From: Gemmatimonadaceae bacterium
GTDB taxonomy: Bacteria > Latescibacterota > UBA2968 > UBA8231
Assembly: GCA_002726335.1 (NCBI GenBank)
Contig: PBSR01000038.1
Location: forward strand, 1-64,000
DNA length: 64,000 bases
Direction of reading: 5' to 3'
Both the position numbers and the translations under genes were made by a program. The notes under the pieces were generated by a model. The model worked only from the letters and a program-made list of their open reading frames with translations, ran no database searches and was not told where the DNA came from. This document shows, piece after piece, positions 47,304 through 55,766 of this stretch (its first letter is position 1; each line of letters opens with the position of its first letter).

Positions 47304-48113
47304 ATGACCCCCCGAATCTTCGCTCTTTCTGACCTGCACGTCGACTTTGCCGCCAATCTCGAACAGGTAGAGTCCCTGTCACGGTCAGACTACCTGGCCG
47401 ATGTCCTGATCGTGGCTGGCGATGCCTCACATCGCCTGGATCGAGCCGAGGCAGCACTCGGGGCCCTTATGGAGCGCTTCGCCCAGGTCTTCTTTACTCC
47501 CGGGAATCACGACCTGTGGGTGGACGACGGGGAGCAGCCGGAGGGGATCCAGGGGCTGGAGACCTCGCTGGACCGGGTTCGTGATCTGGAGGGGCTGTGC
47601 GCCCGGCTGGGAGTTCGCACGGCTCCGGGGGCAGCGGGGGAAGCCTGGGTGCTGCCGCTCTACGGCTGGTACGAACCGGCTTTTTGTGAACGGCTACACG
47701 CCGATGCGCCGAAGGATCGGATCTCGCGCCGGTGGGCGGACCACCAGCGCTGCCGCTGGCCGCCGAACCTGCTCGACGACGGTGAGCGCTGTTGTTACTT
47801 CGCCGGACTTAACGCAGACCGGCTGTCGCCATCGCCGGGGCGGCGGGTGATCAGCTTTTCTCACTTTCTGCCGCGCCCCGACGTCCTGCCGCCGGTGGTC
47901 CACCTTCGTTTCAAGGAACTGCCGAGAGTGGCCGGCACCGATCGGCTCGAGTCACAGCTGCGTACCGCCGGGTCGTGTGTCCACATCTTCGGACACACCC
48001 ATATCCCGTGGGACGAAACGATCGACGGTGTGCGGTATGTGCAGAACCCGCTGGCCTACCCGCACGAGCGCAAGAGGCGAGGGCAGGACGGGATTCGTCT
48101 CGTCGAAGTGTGA
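47304..48113 (+). CDS. Metallophosphoesterase (calcineurin-like)
   Basis: The 269-residue soluble protein has the phosphoesterase motifs FALSDLHVDF, VAGDASHRL (in place of GDxxD), FTPGNHDLWVDD and IFGHTHIPWDE. The metal ligands D, H, N and H are present. It has no membrane helices, unlike the phosphoesterase at 41888. Substrate cannot be read out. It is divergent from the Gfo/Idh gene and is followed by a palindromic intergenic element. Confidence 0.87.
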   Translation: MTPRIFALSDLHVDFAANLEQVESLSRSDYLADVLIVAGDASHRLDRAEAALGALMERFAQVFFTPGNHDLWVDDGEQPEGIQGLETSLDRVRDLEGLCARLGVRTAPGAAGEAWVLPLYGWYEPAFCERLHADAPKDRISRRWADHQRCRWPPNLLDDGERCCYFAGLNADRLSPSPGRRVISFSHFLPRPDVLPPVVHLRFKELPRVAGTDRLESQLRTAGSCVHIFGHTHIPWDETIDGVRYVQNPLAYPHERKRRGQDGIRLVEV

Positions 48114-48131
48114 GAAGGTCACTGGCGTGCA

Positions 48132-48317
48132 CGTGGGGCGGTCCGACTCCGAGGGCCGCATGCGTCGCAACATCGTCGCGATCCGCGACGTTCGATCGCA
48201 CGCTGCATCCTGCAGCGCGATCGATCGGCGCCATCCGGGCGCCGACCCCTCTGGGGACGGAGTGTCGCGAATCGCGCCGGCGACACACGACAGCCCTCTA
48301 CGTCGGACCGCCCCACG
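48132..48317. repeat. 186-bp palindromic intergenic element with nested hairpins
   Basis: CGTGGGGCGGTCCGAC at 48132-48147 is the exact inverse complement of 48302-48317. Pairing continues inward with GAGGGC, GTCGC and GCGATYCGCGAC blocks. Two smaller perfect hairpins are nested in the middle (GCTGCA/TGCAGC and CGGCGCC/GGCGCCG). No TA or other target duplication flanks it and no ORF is inside. It lies between two convergent genes and may be a non-autonomous repeat element or a bidirectional terminator. It is a different sequence from the element at 27091. Confidence 0.65.
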
Positions 48318-48378
48318 CTCTCGACGAATCCGTCCGTAGCGGTGTAGAACCTGTCAGCCTATTGTCGCTGAGCCGATT

Positions 48379-49629
48379 TCATTCGTAGCGCAGCGCGTCG
48401 ATGGGATTCAACATCGCTGCCTGGCGGGCGGGGTAGTAGCCGAAGGTGACGCCGATGCCGGCGGCGACGCCGAAGGAGAGGCCGATGGTCCAGGGCTGGA
48501 CGATCGTCTTCCACTCGGCATAGAGGGTGATGATCTTGGTCATCGAATACCCCATCATGATGCCGATGATGCCTCCCAGAAGACTCACCATGACGGCCTC
48601 GACGAGGAACTGGGCGAGCACGTCATGGCGGCGGGCCCCAAGAGCGCGGCGGATGCCGATCTCACGTGTGCGTTCGAGAACGGAGGCGAGCATGATATTC
48701 ATGATGCCGATGCCGCCGACGACGAGGGAGATACCGGCGATGCAGCCCATGACGATGTTGAAGATGGCCTGCGTTTTCTGGCTTTGCCGCATCAGCTCTT
48801 CGGGAATGGCAAGCTTGAAGTCATCGACGCCGCGATGCCGCCGCTGGAGGATGGCGCGCACGATATTGGCCGCTTCCTGCAGGCGGTCGGGGTCGCTGAC
48901 CTTGATGGTGATCTGCGTAAGCTCGGGATCGGTGGGCTCCCACTTGAATCGCTTCAGGAGCGTATGGATGGGGACGTAGATGTCCTCGTCCGTGTTTCTC
49001 ACTTCCAGGACGCCGCCGATCTTGCCGCCTGCGGCTCCCTTGTCGGCGAGTACGCCGATGACGACGTACCACTGATCCTGGATTTTGATCTGCTGCCCGA
49101 GGGCCTCCTCGAAGTAGAACAGGGAGCGCTTGGCGTCAGCGCCCAGGACACAGACGCGATTGGCCCGCAGCAGATCCTCGTCAGTGAAAAACACGCCTTC
49201 CGCCATGCTCGCATTGAGCACGTCGATATACTCGGGACGCGTACCCACGAGCATGGTCTGGAAGGAGTTGCTCTCGTGACGTGCCTTGACCTTCAGATCC
49301 CGCTGAGGGGCGACGATCTCCGCCAGGGGGCAGATCTCGGCGATGGCGAGGGCGTCGTCGCGGGTGAGGCCGGCGGAGAGATTGCTGGTGCCCGAGTCCT
49401 CATCTTCCGCGGCCCCTTCTTCAGCCGGGTTCCAATGCTGGACGATGATGTTGTGGATGCCCATCTGACTGATCTGGTCCAGGGCCTCCTGCTTGGCTCC
49501 CTCGCCGATGGACAGCATGGCGATCACGGCGCCGACACCGAAGATGATGCCGAGCATGGTAAGGATCGTGCGCAGCTTGTGAGACAACAGACCAGCGACC
49601 GACAGGTCGAAGGTTTCGCGTAGATCCAC
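48379..49629 (-). CDS. MacB-type ABC transporter permease (FtsX/MacB_PCD)
   Basis: The 416-residue protein has one N-terminal membrane helix (LRTILTMLGIIFGVGAVIAM), a large periplasmic MacB_PCD domain (LSIGEGAKQEALDQISQMG) and three C-terminal helices with the FtsX signature REIGIRRALGARR and the terminal YYPARQAAMLNPIDALRYE. Unlike MacB it lacks a fused ATPase, which is encoded separately at 52249. With the adaptors upstream it should export a lipid, peptide or siderophore-like compound across both membranes. Start GTG 49629 lies 2 nt after the adaptor stop. Confidence 0.92.
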   Translation of the reverse strand: MDLRETFDLSVAGLLSHKLRTILTMLGIIFGVGAVIAMLSIGEGAKQEALDQISQMGIHNIIVQHWNPAEEGAAEDEDSGTSNLSAGLTRDDALAIAEICPLAEIVAPQRDLKVKARHESNSFQTMLVGTRPEYIDVLNASMAEGVFFTDEDLLRANRVCVLGADAKRSLFYFEEALGQQIKIQDQWYVVIGVLADKGAAGGKIGGVLEVRNTDEDIYVPIHTLLKRFKWEPTDPELTQITIKVSDPDRLQEAANIVRAILQRRHRGVDDFKLAIPEELMRQSQKTQAIFNIVMGCIAGISLVVGGIGIMNIMLASVLERTREIGIRRALGARRHDVLAQFLVEAVMVSLLGGIIGIMMGYSMTKIITLYAEWKTIVQPWTIGLSFGVAAGIGVTFGYYPARQAAMLNPIDALRYE

Positions 49630-49631
49630 CG

Positions 49632-51020
49632 CTACTCCAGCCCGCTGGACGCCGAGGCCGTCTCGGTTTCGTCGGGTACGCCGCCCAGTTCCTCGAGTGT
49701 CGTCGTCGGGTCGCGCAGGGTGACGCGATCATTGCTTCCCAGACCTTCGAGGACGATGACGTAGTTCCCGTTGCGGTCGCCGAGAGTGACCTCCTGCTCG
49801 CGGGGTTGCCCGCCATCGATGACGAAGACGTGCGTGCCGCCGCTCTTCTCGAACACGGCATCGATCGGGATATAGAGCGGCAGGTCGGCGACCTCGCTCT
49901 CGGCGGGCTCCGTAATCTCGTCTTCGGCAGGCTGCGGACGCTCCGGAACCGTCTTGATGACGACCTCGCTCGTGGCCGTCATACCCGGTTTCAGGCGATC
50001 ATCCTGTTCGGTGATTTCGATCTCTATGTCGAAGACCTTGACGTTCTTGTCACCTTCCTTTTCGTGACCCAGAGAGGCGACGCTGCTGATCTTTCCGTGA
50101 AAGACGGGTCCGGGGAGGGCGTCGAGGCGGATATCGACGAGTTGATCGACTTCGATCTTGTCGACGTCGACCTCGTTGACCCAGGTCTTGACCCGCATGG
50201 TCGAAAGATCGGGCAGGGTTACCAGTGTGGCCCCGCCCCAGGGCTCGTCGCCGACGCGGATCTTCTCCGGCCGTGACCCCTTCCGGATTTTCTCATACAC
50301 CACGAGCCCCGGGTTCTCTGCCAGGACCGACAGATTCTCGAGATCTTTCTCGGCGCGATCGAGTTCGCGTTCCTCCTCGGCGACATTCAGCCCCTGCTTG
50401 CGCAGCTCGACGCTGTCGACGACGGCCTGGGCTTTGATCTGCGTATGCGCCTGTTGCAGGGCCAGTTCAGCCTGCTTGGCACGCAACCCGGCTTCTTCCT
50501 TGTCGACGAAGGACTCGAATTTCATCTTCTCGACCTGCAGTTGCGCCAGGCGCAGGGCAGCCTCCTTGTTCTCGATGTCGGCCCGTTGGCGCGCCATCTC
50601 TACCTGCTGGGTAGCAGTCGTCTTCTGCAACTCGCCCCGAGCGGCCTCCAGCTCCTGCGACTCTTCGGTGACCTTCTTCTCGAACTCGACCCGGTCGAAT
50701 TCGATGATCAGGTCGCCCACCTCGACGATCTCACCCTCGGGAAAGAGCTTGGTGATCTTCAATTGACCCCTGACGTTGGGGGCGTTGATCTGCTCGGCGT
50801 TGACCGCCTCGAGCTCGCCTTTTTTCAACTCCAGGGTGATGAGGAACTCCCCTTGCTGTACCGGGAAAGAGGCCACGGCGGCGCTTTCCTCCTCGATGAG
50901 CAGACGGGAGGCGGCGACGCCGGCGGCGATGACGACGACAAGGCCGAGAGCCAGAATGACACGCTTGCGACCCTCGTTGGCGGCGGCAGCGGGGGGCTGG
51001 ACAGAAGCAGATTCGGTCAT
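49632..51020 (-). CDS. HlyD-family periplasmic adaptor, second of tandem pair
   Basis: The 462-residue adaptor has an N-terminal membrane anchor (VILALGLVVVIAAGVAASRL), a lipoyl-like half (PEGEIVEVGDLIIEFDRVEF), a long coiled-coil hairpin and a beta-barrel region (GGATLVTLPDLSTMRVKTW, DIRLDALPGPVFHGKI). The C-terminal domain (IPIDAVFEKSGGTHVFVIDG) is longer and more acidic than in its neighbour. Such adaptors link an inner-membrane ABC permease to an outer-membrane channel. The start overlaps the stop of the first adaptor (ATGA). Confidence 0.9.
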   Translation of the reverse strand: MTESASVQPPAAAANEGRKRVILALGLVVVIAAGVAASRLLIEEESAAVASFPVQQGEFLITLELKKGELEAVNAEQINAPNVRGQLKITKLFPEGEIVEVGDLIIEFDRVEFEKKVTEESQELEAARGELQKTTATQQVEMARQRADIENKEAALRLAQLQVEKMKFESFVDKEEAGLRAKQAELALQQAHTQIKAQAVVDSVELRKQGLNVAEEERELDRAEKDLENLSVLAENPGLVVYEKIRKGSRPEKIRVGDEPWGGATLVTLPDLSTMRVKTWVNEVDVDKIEVDQLVDIRLDALPGPVFHGKISSVASLGHEKEGDKNVKVFDIEIEITEQDDRLKPGMTATSEVVIKTVPERPQPAEDEITEPAESEVADLPLYIPIDAVFEKSGGTHVFVIDGGQPREQEVTLGDRNGNYVIVLEGLGSNDRVTLRDPTTTLEELGGVPDETETASASSGLE

Positions 51021-52246
51021 AACAGACCCAGATCGGTGAGGGAGATGATATCGCCTTCGGAGAGGCCTTCTTCGATGATGACCTCGATGCCGTTGTCCAC
51101 ACCCGGCGTCACGTCAATGTCTTCAAAACCATCGTCGGTCCGGCGGTAAACGAAGGTGCGATCCTGCTGGCGCCGCATGGCGGCAAGCGGGATGGACAGT
51201 GCCTCGGGGAAGGATTCGACGACGACCTCTACGGAAGCCGACATTCCGGGGTACAGCCGATCGTCCTGTCCGGTGATGTCGACGACCATTTCGAAGACGC
51301 GGACGTTGGGCGCATACTCGAGTTCGTTGGCCATGGGGGAGACGTGGCGCACGACGCCGTTGAAGACAGGTCCGGGGAACGCCTCGAGCCGGATCATGGC
51401 GGTCTGCCCGGGCGCGACCCGCTGTACGTCCATTTCGCCGACTTGCGTGTAGACCTGCATCGAGTCGAGTTCGGGCAGAGTCAACAGACTCGTGCCGCCC
51501 CACACGACATCCCCCTCGGTCACCTTGCCGCGGCGATCCGTCCCGCGCTTGCGGATCTTCTCGTAGACGATGATCCCGGGGCGTGTGGCATGCACGCTGA
51601 GCCGCTCATAGTCTGACAGGGAGCGATCGTAGTTCTTCTGGCGGTGGGCGATCCGCAGCTCGCGATTCGTCATCTCGACGCGATCGATGATCTGTTGCGC
51701 TTCCACATCGGTCTGTGCCTGCGTCAAAGCGCGCTCAGCGTTTTCGATGTTGATCTGCGCCTCCTCCCGCTCGACGGGAGAGCCGTACTGTGCCTTCTGC
51801 AGGCTGATATGGGCCAGATCGCGGGCGGCGGTCTTCTGTTCGACCTTCATGGCGAGCTCGGCCCGCCGGCGCTCCTGCTGAGCCTGTGTCTTGCGCATCT
51901 CGGCCTTGGCCCGCTCGAGGCCGCCGGCGTTGTCCTTGACCTCCTGGGCGTGTTGCTCCCGGTCGAACTGCAGGATGAGGTCGCCCACCTCGACGCGAGC
52001 GCCCTCCGGATACAGGTGTACGATCTTGAGCTGCCCGTGGACCCGGGGGGCGACGACCTTTTCGTCACGGGCGGCGCGAAGCTCGCCGGCTTCGACGTGG
52101 GTGACCTCGAAGGCCCCGAGGGTGACCGCCACGGTAGGGGTCGACTGGTCGATCTTCTCCGGGCTCAGGGCGCCGCTGCCAAGAACGACCCCGACGATGA
52201 CGACGCCGGCAGTGACGAGGATCGCAGATCGGCTCAATCGAGGCAT
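51017..52246 (-). CDS. HlyD-family periplasmic adaptor, first of tandem pair
   Basis: The 409-residue adaptor shares order and motifs with the next gene: an N-terminal anchor (ILVTAGVVIVGVVLGSGAL), PEGARVEVGDLILQFDREQH, a helical hairpin, GGTSLLTLPELDSMQVYTQV and IRLEAFPGPVFNGVV. The two clearly arose by duplication and may form a mixed hexamer. It lies 2 nt downstream of the ATPase gene. No TolC-type channel is encoded in the window. Confidence 0.9.
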   Translation of the reverse strand: MPRLSRSAILVTAGVVIVGVVLGSGALSPEKIDQSTPTVAVTLGAFEVTHVEAGELRAARDEKVVAPRVHGQLKIVHLYPEGARVEVGDLILQFDREQHAQEVKDNAGGLERAKAEMRKTQAQQERRRAELAMKVEQKTAARDLAHISLQKAQYGSPVEREEAQINIENAERALTQAQTDVEAQQIIDRVEMTNRELRIAHRQKNYDRSLSDYERLSVHATRPGIIVYEKIRKRGTDRRGKVTEGDVVWGGTSLLTLPELDSMQVYTQVGEMDVQRVAPGQTAMIRLEAFPGPVFNGVVRHVSPMANELEYAPNVRVFEMVVDITGQDDRLYPGMSASVEVVVESFPEALSIPLAAMRRQQDRTFVYRRTDDGFEDIDVTPGVDNGIEVIIEEGLSEGDIISLTDLGLL

Positions 52247-52248
52247 GG

Positions 52249-52968
52249 TCAGGCGCCTCCTGCAAGGGCGGCTACAGCTGGTGATTTCGTCTCGTCGCTC
52301 TCGACGATGCCGTCACGGAAGCGGACAATCCGGTGGGCACAGGCGGCGATGTCCTCTTCGTGAGTCACGAGGATGATCGTGTTGCCAGATTCGTGCAGTC
52401 GGGTGAACAGTTCCATGATTTCGATGCCGGTGCGCGAGTCGAGGGCGCCGGTGGGTTCGTCGGCCAGGATGATGGACGGGTCGTTCGACAGGGCTCGGGC
52501 GATGGCGACGCGCTGGCGCTGGCCCCCGGACAACTCATTGGGGCGGTGATCCATACGATCGGCGAGGCCCACTGCATCGAGAGCCTGTATGGCACGCTCC
52601 CGCCGCTGTCGCGGCGGTACTCCGCCGTACACCAAGGGCAACTCGACGTTCTTCAGCGCATCTGACCGCGCCAGCAGATGGAAGGTCTGGAAGACGAAGC
52701 CGATCTCCTGATTGCGGATGTCGGCGAGCTGGTCATCGTCCATCTCACTGACGAGCTGACCGTTCAGACGGTAGAGTCCAGCCGTGGGGACATCGAGGCA
52801 GCCGATGATGTTCATCAGCGTCGACTTGCCCGATCCGGAGGGCCCCATGATGGCGACGTATTCGTTGCGACCGATGGCGACGTCGACGCCACTCAGGGCG
52901 TGTACCTGAGTGGGGCCCATGTCATAGGTCTTGGTGATGCCCTCCATCTCGATCATGTCTGCGGCCAC
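52249..52968 (-). CDS. LolD/MacB-type ABC transporter ATP-binding protein
   Basis: The 239-residue ATPase has Walker [10 protein letters not shown] (42-50), the Q-loop [10 protein letters not shown], the signature [15 protein letters not shown] (~143) and Walker [13 protein letters not shown] with the D-loop (~163), all in the LolD/MacB subfamily. It energises the permease encoded at 48379. Start GTG 52968 is preferred because GGGGGA lies about 7 nt upstream and it follows the previous stop by 2 nt; ATG 52956 has no such site. The longer frame to 53061 overlaps the preceding gene. Confidence 0.93.
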   Translation of the reverse strand: MAADMIEMEGITKTYDMGPTQVHALSGVDVAIGRNEYVAIMGPSGSGKSTLMNIIGCLDVPTAGLYRLNGQLVSEMDDDQLADIRNQEIGFVFQTFHLLARSDALKNVELPLVYGGVPPRQRRERAIQALDAVGLADRMDHRPNELSGGQRQRVAIARALSNDPSIILADEPTGALDSRTGIEIMELFTRLHESGNTIILVTHEEDIAACAHRIVRFRDGIVESDETKSPAVAALAGGA

Positions 52969-52970
52969 GA

Positions 52971-53657
52971 TCAGTCCCCCACAGCCGGGGACACTGAGCG
53001 CAGGGACCCGTCCGGAACCCAGCCGGCCGTCGTGTCGGACGGTACACGGACAAAGGCCCACGGGCCCTGCAGCCGTTCGCGCAGCAGCAGGGTGCCGGCG
53101 CTGATATGGGTCACCGCCACGCCGTCGGGCGCGTCGAGCAGATCCATGTCGTCGTTGAGGTAAACCATGCGGTCAAGCAGGCGATCGACAGTCATGCGGA
53201 ATACGTCCAGGGCGTCCTGGGCGAGAGGGGTGTGGGGCTGCACCTGCACAGAGGCTACCGTGTTCAGTCTCCAGGAGACTTCGAGGAGTTCCTCGACGGC
53301 GGCGCGGTGCTCAGTTGTCACGGGTCCTCTCGCAGCAGGGGCATCTTCCTTTGGGCCGGAAACGCGGAAACGACAGTGGACCAGAGCTTCGGTGTCGGGA
53401 TGGTCCGGATTGGGATGGGATGTCCAGCCTTCCAACTCGACCCCGGCGAAGGCCGTCAATGCGTAGGCGTGCGTAAGTTCGTCAAAGCTGGCCGTTATCC
53501 CCCGATACTGGCACTCGGCGGATCGCACCAGTTCCATATCGAGTTCAGAGGGGCGCTCGACGGGCACCGGACGATCGGGGATGAGGGGAATGGCGGCAAC
53601 GATGATGAGGCCTGTGATCCACGCGGCGCGCCGTCGGGGCGAGGCCATTCGGGGCAT
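52971..53657 (-). CDS. Membrane-anchored SH3-like domain protein at head of exporter operon
   Basis: About 228 residues: a short basic N-terminus, one membrane helix ([17 protein letters not shown]) and an extracytoplasmic part. That part ends in a bacterial SH3-like fold ([20 protein letters not shown]). I do not recognise the middle region (EAECQY-type start, Cys in SAECQYRG and HCRFRVSG). It is the first gene of the exporter operon, so an accessory or regulatory role for the transporter is inferred. ATG 53657 (after TTTGGGG) is chosen; ATG 53648 is also possible. Confidence 0.68.
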   Translation of the reverse strand: MPRMASPRRRAAWITGLIIVAAIPLIPDRPVPVERPSELDMELVRSAECQYRGITASFDELTHAYALTAFAGVELEGWTSHPNPDHPDTEALVHCRFRVSGPKEDAPAARGPVTTEHRAAVEELLEVSWRLNTVASVQVQPHTPLAQDALDVFRMTVDRLLDRMVYLNDDMDLLDAPDGVAVTHISAGTLLLRERLQGPWAFVRVPSDTTAGWVPDGSLRSVSPAVGD

Positions 53658-53715
53658 CCCCAAAGTGAACCCCGGAAAATCGGGAAAGGAACGGCGTAAG
53701 TGCTTGTTTAGTAAG

Positions 53716-53744
53716 AGCGTAACGGAGAAGGTGGACCTGGTCAA
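53716..53744 (-). promoter_or_regulatory. Candidate sigma-70 promoter of the exporter operon
   Basis: On the minus strand TTGACC (53744-53739) is separated by 17 nt from TACGCT (53721-53716). The -35 matches five of six consensus bases, the -10 three of six including the key T-A and final T. It would start transcription about 50 nt before the first gene at 53657. This is pattern matching only. Confidence 0.35.
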
Positions 53745-53759
53745 GAGGCTCCGTGGCCG

Positions 53760-54683
53760 TTATTGCAGGCTTTGCTGCTGCCCTTCCTCTTCCTCCTCGT
53801 CTTCACTCTGATCTGCGCGTTCTTCGAGATCCTCCCACCAGACAACGATCTCGATCCGCCGGTTGAGGGACTTGTTTTCGGGGGAGGTGTTTTCAAACAA
53901 GGGACGTTCTTCGCCATACCCCCTGGCTTCGAGCATGGCGGGGCCGATGAATTCATACTGGGAGATCATCGTCTCGCGTACCGCCTCAGCACGTCTCTGA
54001 GACAGGTCGTTGTTGTATTCGTCGTCACCGTCGGAGTCGGTGTGGCCTTCGATGATCAGCTTCGAGGGTTTATGGAAGCGGATGAAGTCAGCCACGTTCT
54101 GGAACTCGCCCAGGATCCCCGCCTTGAGATCGGCGCTGCCCTGGTCGAAGAGCTGGAAACGGATGTTCCAGTCGATGTCCCACAGGGCCTCGCCGGCCGT
54201 TTCCGGCGTGATAGCGCACAGCTCCCGTGTCGCCTCGGCGAGATCGGACAACTGCGCCGGGGTCAGCTCCGTATTGCCAAGGTGATGGCCCGGCAGGAGT
54301 TCGGTGAGGATCCAGGCGGGCGACAGGCTCCAGGCGATGACCCGCGGGCAGCGCGCCACACCACGGTCAGCCAGGACGCACATGCCGCCCACCTCGCGTC
54401 GAGGGACCGTGTCGCAATCAATCCCCGGGCGCGGGGCGTAGCGCAGAACCTTCAGGCAACAGGCGTGGTCGGCAACGTGCAGGCCGAACACGTTGTGATT
54501 GCCGCCGCCGTCCAACGCCGTGAGCCGGGCGCCTCCGTCGAGATCGCGGCTGCCGACGACCGCTTCGATTCGCAACGCCTGTTCTACGGCGTCTGCAAGA
54601 GCCGGTGCCAGAGGCTCAGCGTGCGCAGCCCAATGCTCGAGGGGATAGGGCTCCGTGGAGCCCTCCAGGGTTCGGGTACTCAC
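53760..54683 (-). CDS. Chimeric ORF: truncated APH-like kinase joined to OmpA domain
   Basis: One 307-codon frame joins two unrelated parts. Residues ~1-165 look like the N-lobe of an aminoglycoside-phosphotransferase-type kinase (LTALDGGGNHNVFGLHV, CCLKVLRYAPRPG, AWILTELLPGHHLGN); the catalytic H-G-D and D-x-D motifs are absent. Residues ~170-285 are an OmpA/MotB peptidoglycan-binding domain (LIIEGHTDSDGDDEYNNDLS, RRAEAVRETM, NRRIEIVVW), which normally needs export, yet no signal peptide is present. The tail is very acidic. The junction lies near 54165-54190. A deletion fusing two genes or a misassembly is more likely than a functional fusion. Confidence 0.6.
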   Translation of the reverse strand: MSTRTLEGSTEPYPLEHWAAHAEPLAPALADAVEQALRIEAVVGSRDLDGGARLTALDGGGNHNVFGLHVADHACCLKVLRYAPRPGIDCDTVPRREVGGMCVLADRGVARCPRVIAWSLSPAWILTELLPGHHLGNTELTPAQLSDLAEATRELCAITPETAGEALWDIDWNIRFQLFDQGSADLKAGILGEFQNVADFIRFHKPSKLIIEGHTDSDGDDEYNNDLSQRRAEAVRETMISQYEFIGPAMLEARGYGEERPLFENTSPENKSLNRRIEIVVWWEDLEERADQSEDEEEEEGQQQSLQ

Positions 54684-54697
54684 TATGGACGGTTGTC

Positions 54698-54934
54698 ATG
54701 CCGGGTGAACCATGGCAAGTCGTTGGCGGCAGCACCGGCAACTATGTACTGTGGCCTGAGACGGAAGCAGCCTGCATTGGGCGTGGCATCGGCTACACGA
54801 TGCAGGACATGACTCAGGACGAGATGGTGGTGGTCAAACTCTGGAGGAGGTCCAATATCTCAACGCACACTTCGCACAATCCTTCTGGCAGCCGTGATCC
54901 CGGTTGCATCCTTCGCCCATTCCGGGACCGTTGA
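54698..54934 (+). CDS. Short unassigned ORF upstream of esterase
   Basis: A 78-codon frame from ATG 54698. The first ~54 residues read like real protein (EPWQVVGGSTGNYVLWPETE, ACIGRGIGYTMQDMTQDEMV), while the end runs across the start of the esterase in the wrong frame. I do not recognise it. It could be a gene fragment left by the same rearrangement that made the neighbouring chimera, or a spurious frame. Confidence 0.25.
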   Translation: MPGEPWQVVGGSTGNYVLWPETEAACIGRGIGYTMQDMTQDEMVVVKLWRRSNISTHTSHNPSGSRDPGCILRPFRDR

Positions 54935-55736
54935 CGACGACGCGTCTCTCAAGAGCAAGATCCTTGACGGGGAACGCAAGTACGCCGTGTACTTGCCTCC
55001 CGACTACGAGACATCGCAGCGCTCCTATCCGGTGCTTTATTTGCTGCACGGAAGCGGCGATGACCAGACAGGATGGATCCAGTTTGGGGAAGTGCTGCGC
55101 ATCGCCGATGCGGCCATCGCCGATGGTTCGGCGACGCCGATGGTCATCATCATGCCCGACGCCTACACGGGCCGTCGTGGTTACCAGAATCGCCTCAGCG
55201 TCGACTGGCGCTACGAGGACTTCTTCTTCGAGGAGCTGATCCCCCACGTGGAGAAGAAGTACCGGATCAAGAGCGAGAAGCGTTTCCGCGCAATCTCAGG
55301 CCTGTCGATGGGTGGGTACGGCAGCTTCATCTACGCCCTGCACCGCCCGGACATGTTCTCGTCAGCGGCGCCCCTCAGCGCCGGTACCGGCACGCGTTCA
55401 GTGCAGCAGTTCCTGGAGCGGGAAGAGCGCTGGAATCCTGAAGTGGACCTGACTGCCGTCCCTGATAGCGTAGTGCAGGCCTACTGGGAGAGGCACAGCG
55501 TCGCGCATATGGTGGAGGCCCTGCCGAAAGAAGAGCTGGAATCCGTCCGCTGGTACATCGACTGCGGCGACGACGACTTCCTTTTTCAGGGCAACGCCCG
55601 TGTCAACATCACGCTCCATGAGCGCGAGATCCCACACGAGTTCCGAGTGCGCGACGGCGGCCATACGTGGACCTACTGGCGCCAGTCGCTACCCGAGGTG
55701 TTGCGGTTCGTCTCCGATGCCTTCCACCAGTACTGA
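54894..55736 (+). CDS. Secreted esterase of the alpha/beta-hydrolase (esterase D-like) family
   Basis: The 280-residue protein has VYLPPDYETSQRSYPVLYLL, LLHGSGDDQTGW, the nucleophile elbow GLSMGGYGS (Ser ~142), DCGDDDF for the Asp and DGGHTWTYWRQ for the catalytic His. It belongs to the putative esterase family (feruloyl-esterase, antigen-85 and tributyrin-esterase relatives). The first available start is GTG 54894, but the open frame before it encodes RTLRTILLAA, which completes a signal peptide ending SFAHS. The true start may lie upstream behind a frame error. The expected place is the periplasm and the substrate a carbohydrate ester. Confidence 0.82.
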   Translation: MIPVASFAHSGTVDDDASLKSKILDGERKYAVYLPPDYETSQRSYPVLYLLHGSGDDQTGWIQFGEVLRIADAAIADGSATPMVIIMPDAYTGRRGYQNRLSVDWRYEDFFFEELIPHVEKKYRIKSEKRFRAISGLSMGGYGSFIYALHRPDMFSSAAPLSAGTGTRSVQQFLEREERWNPEVDLTAVPDSVVQAYWERHSVAHMVEALPKEELESVRWYIDCGDDDFLFQGNARVNITLHEREIPHEFRVRDGGHTWTYWRQSLPEVLRFVSDAFHQY

Positions 55737-55766
55737 GAATCGGGTGGGGCCGGACTGTCGACGGGA

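Noticed and set aside
48132..48317. Integron attC site
   Set aside because: It has nested hairpins but no GTTRRRY-type core sites and no integrase or cassette structure nearby.
48625..49623. Plus-strand frame of 332 codons
   Set aside because: Antisense to the MacB-type permease.
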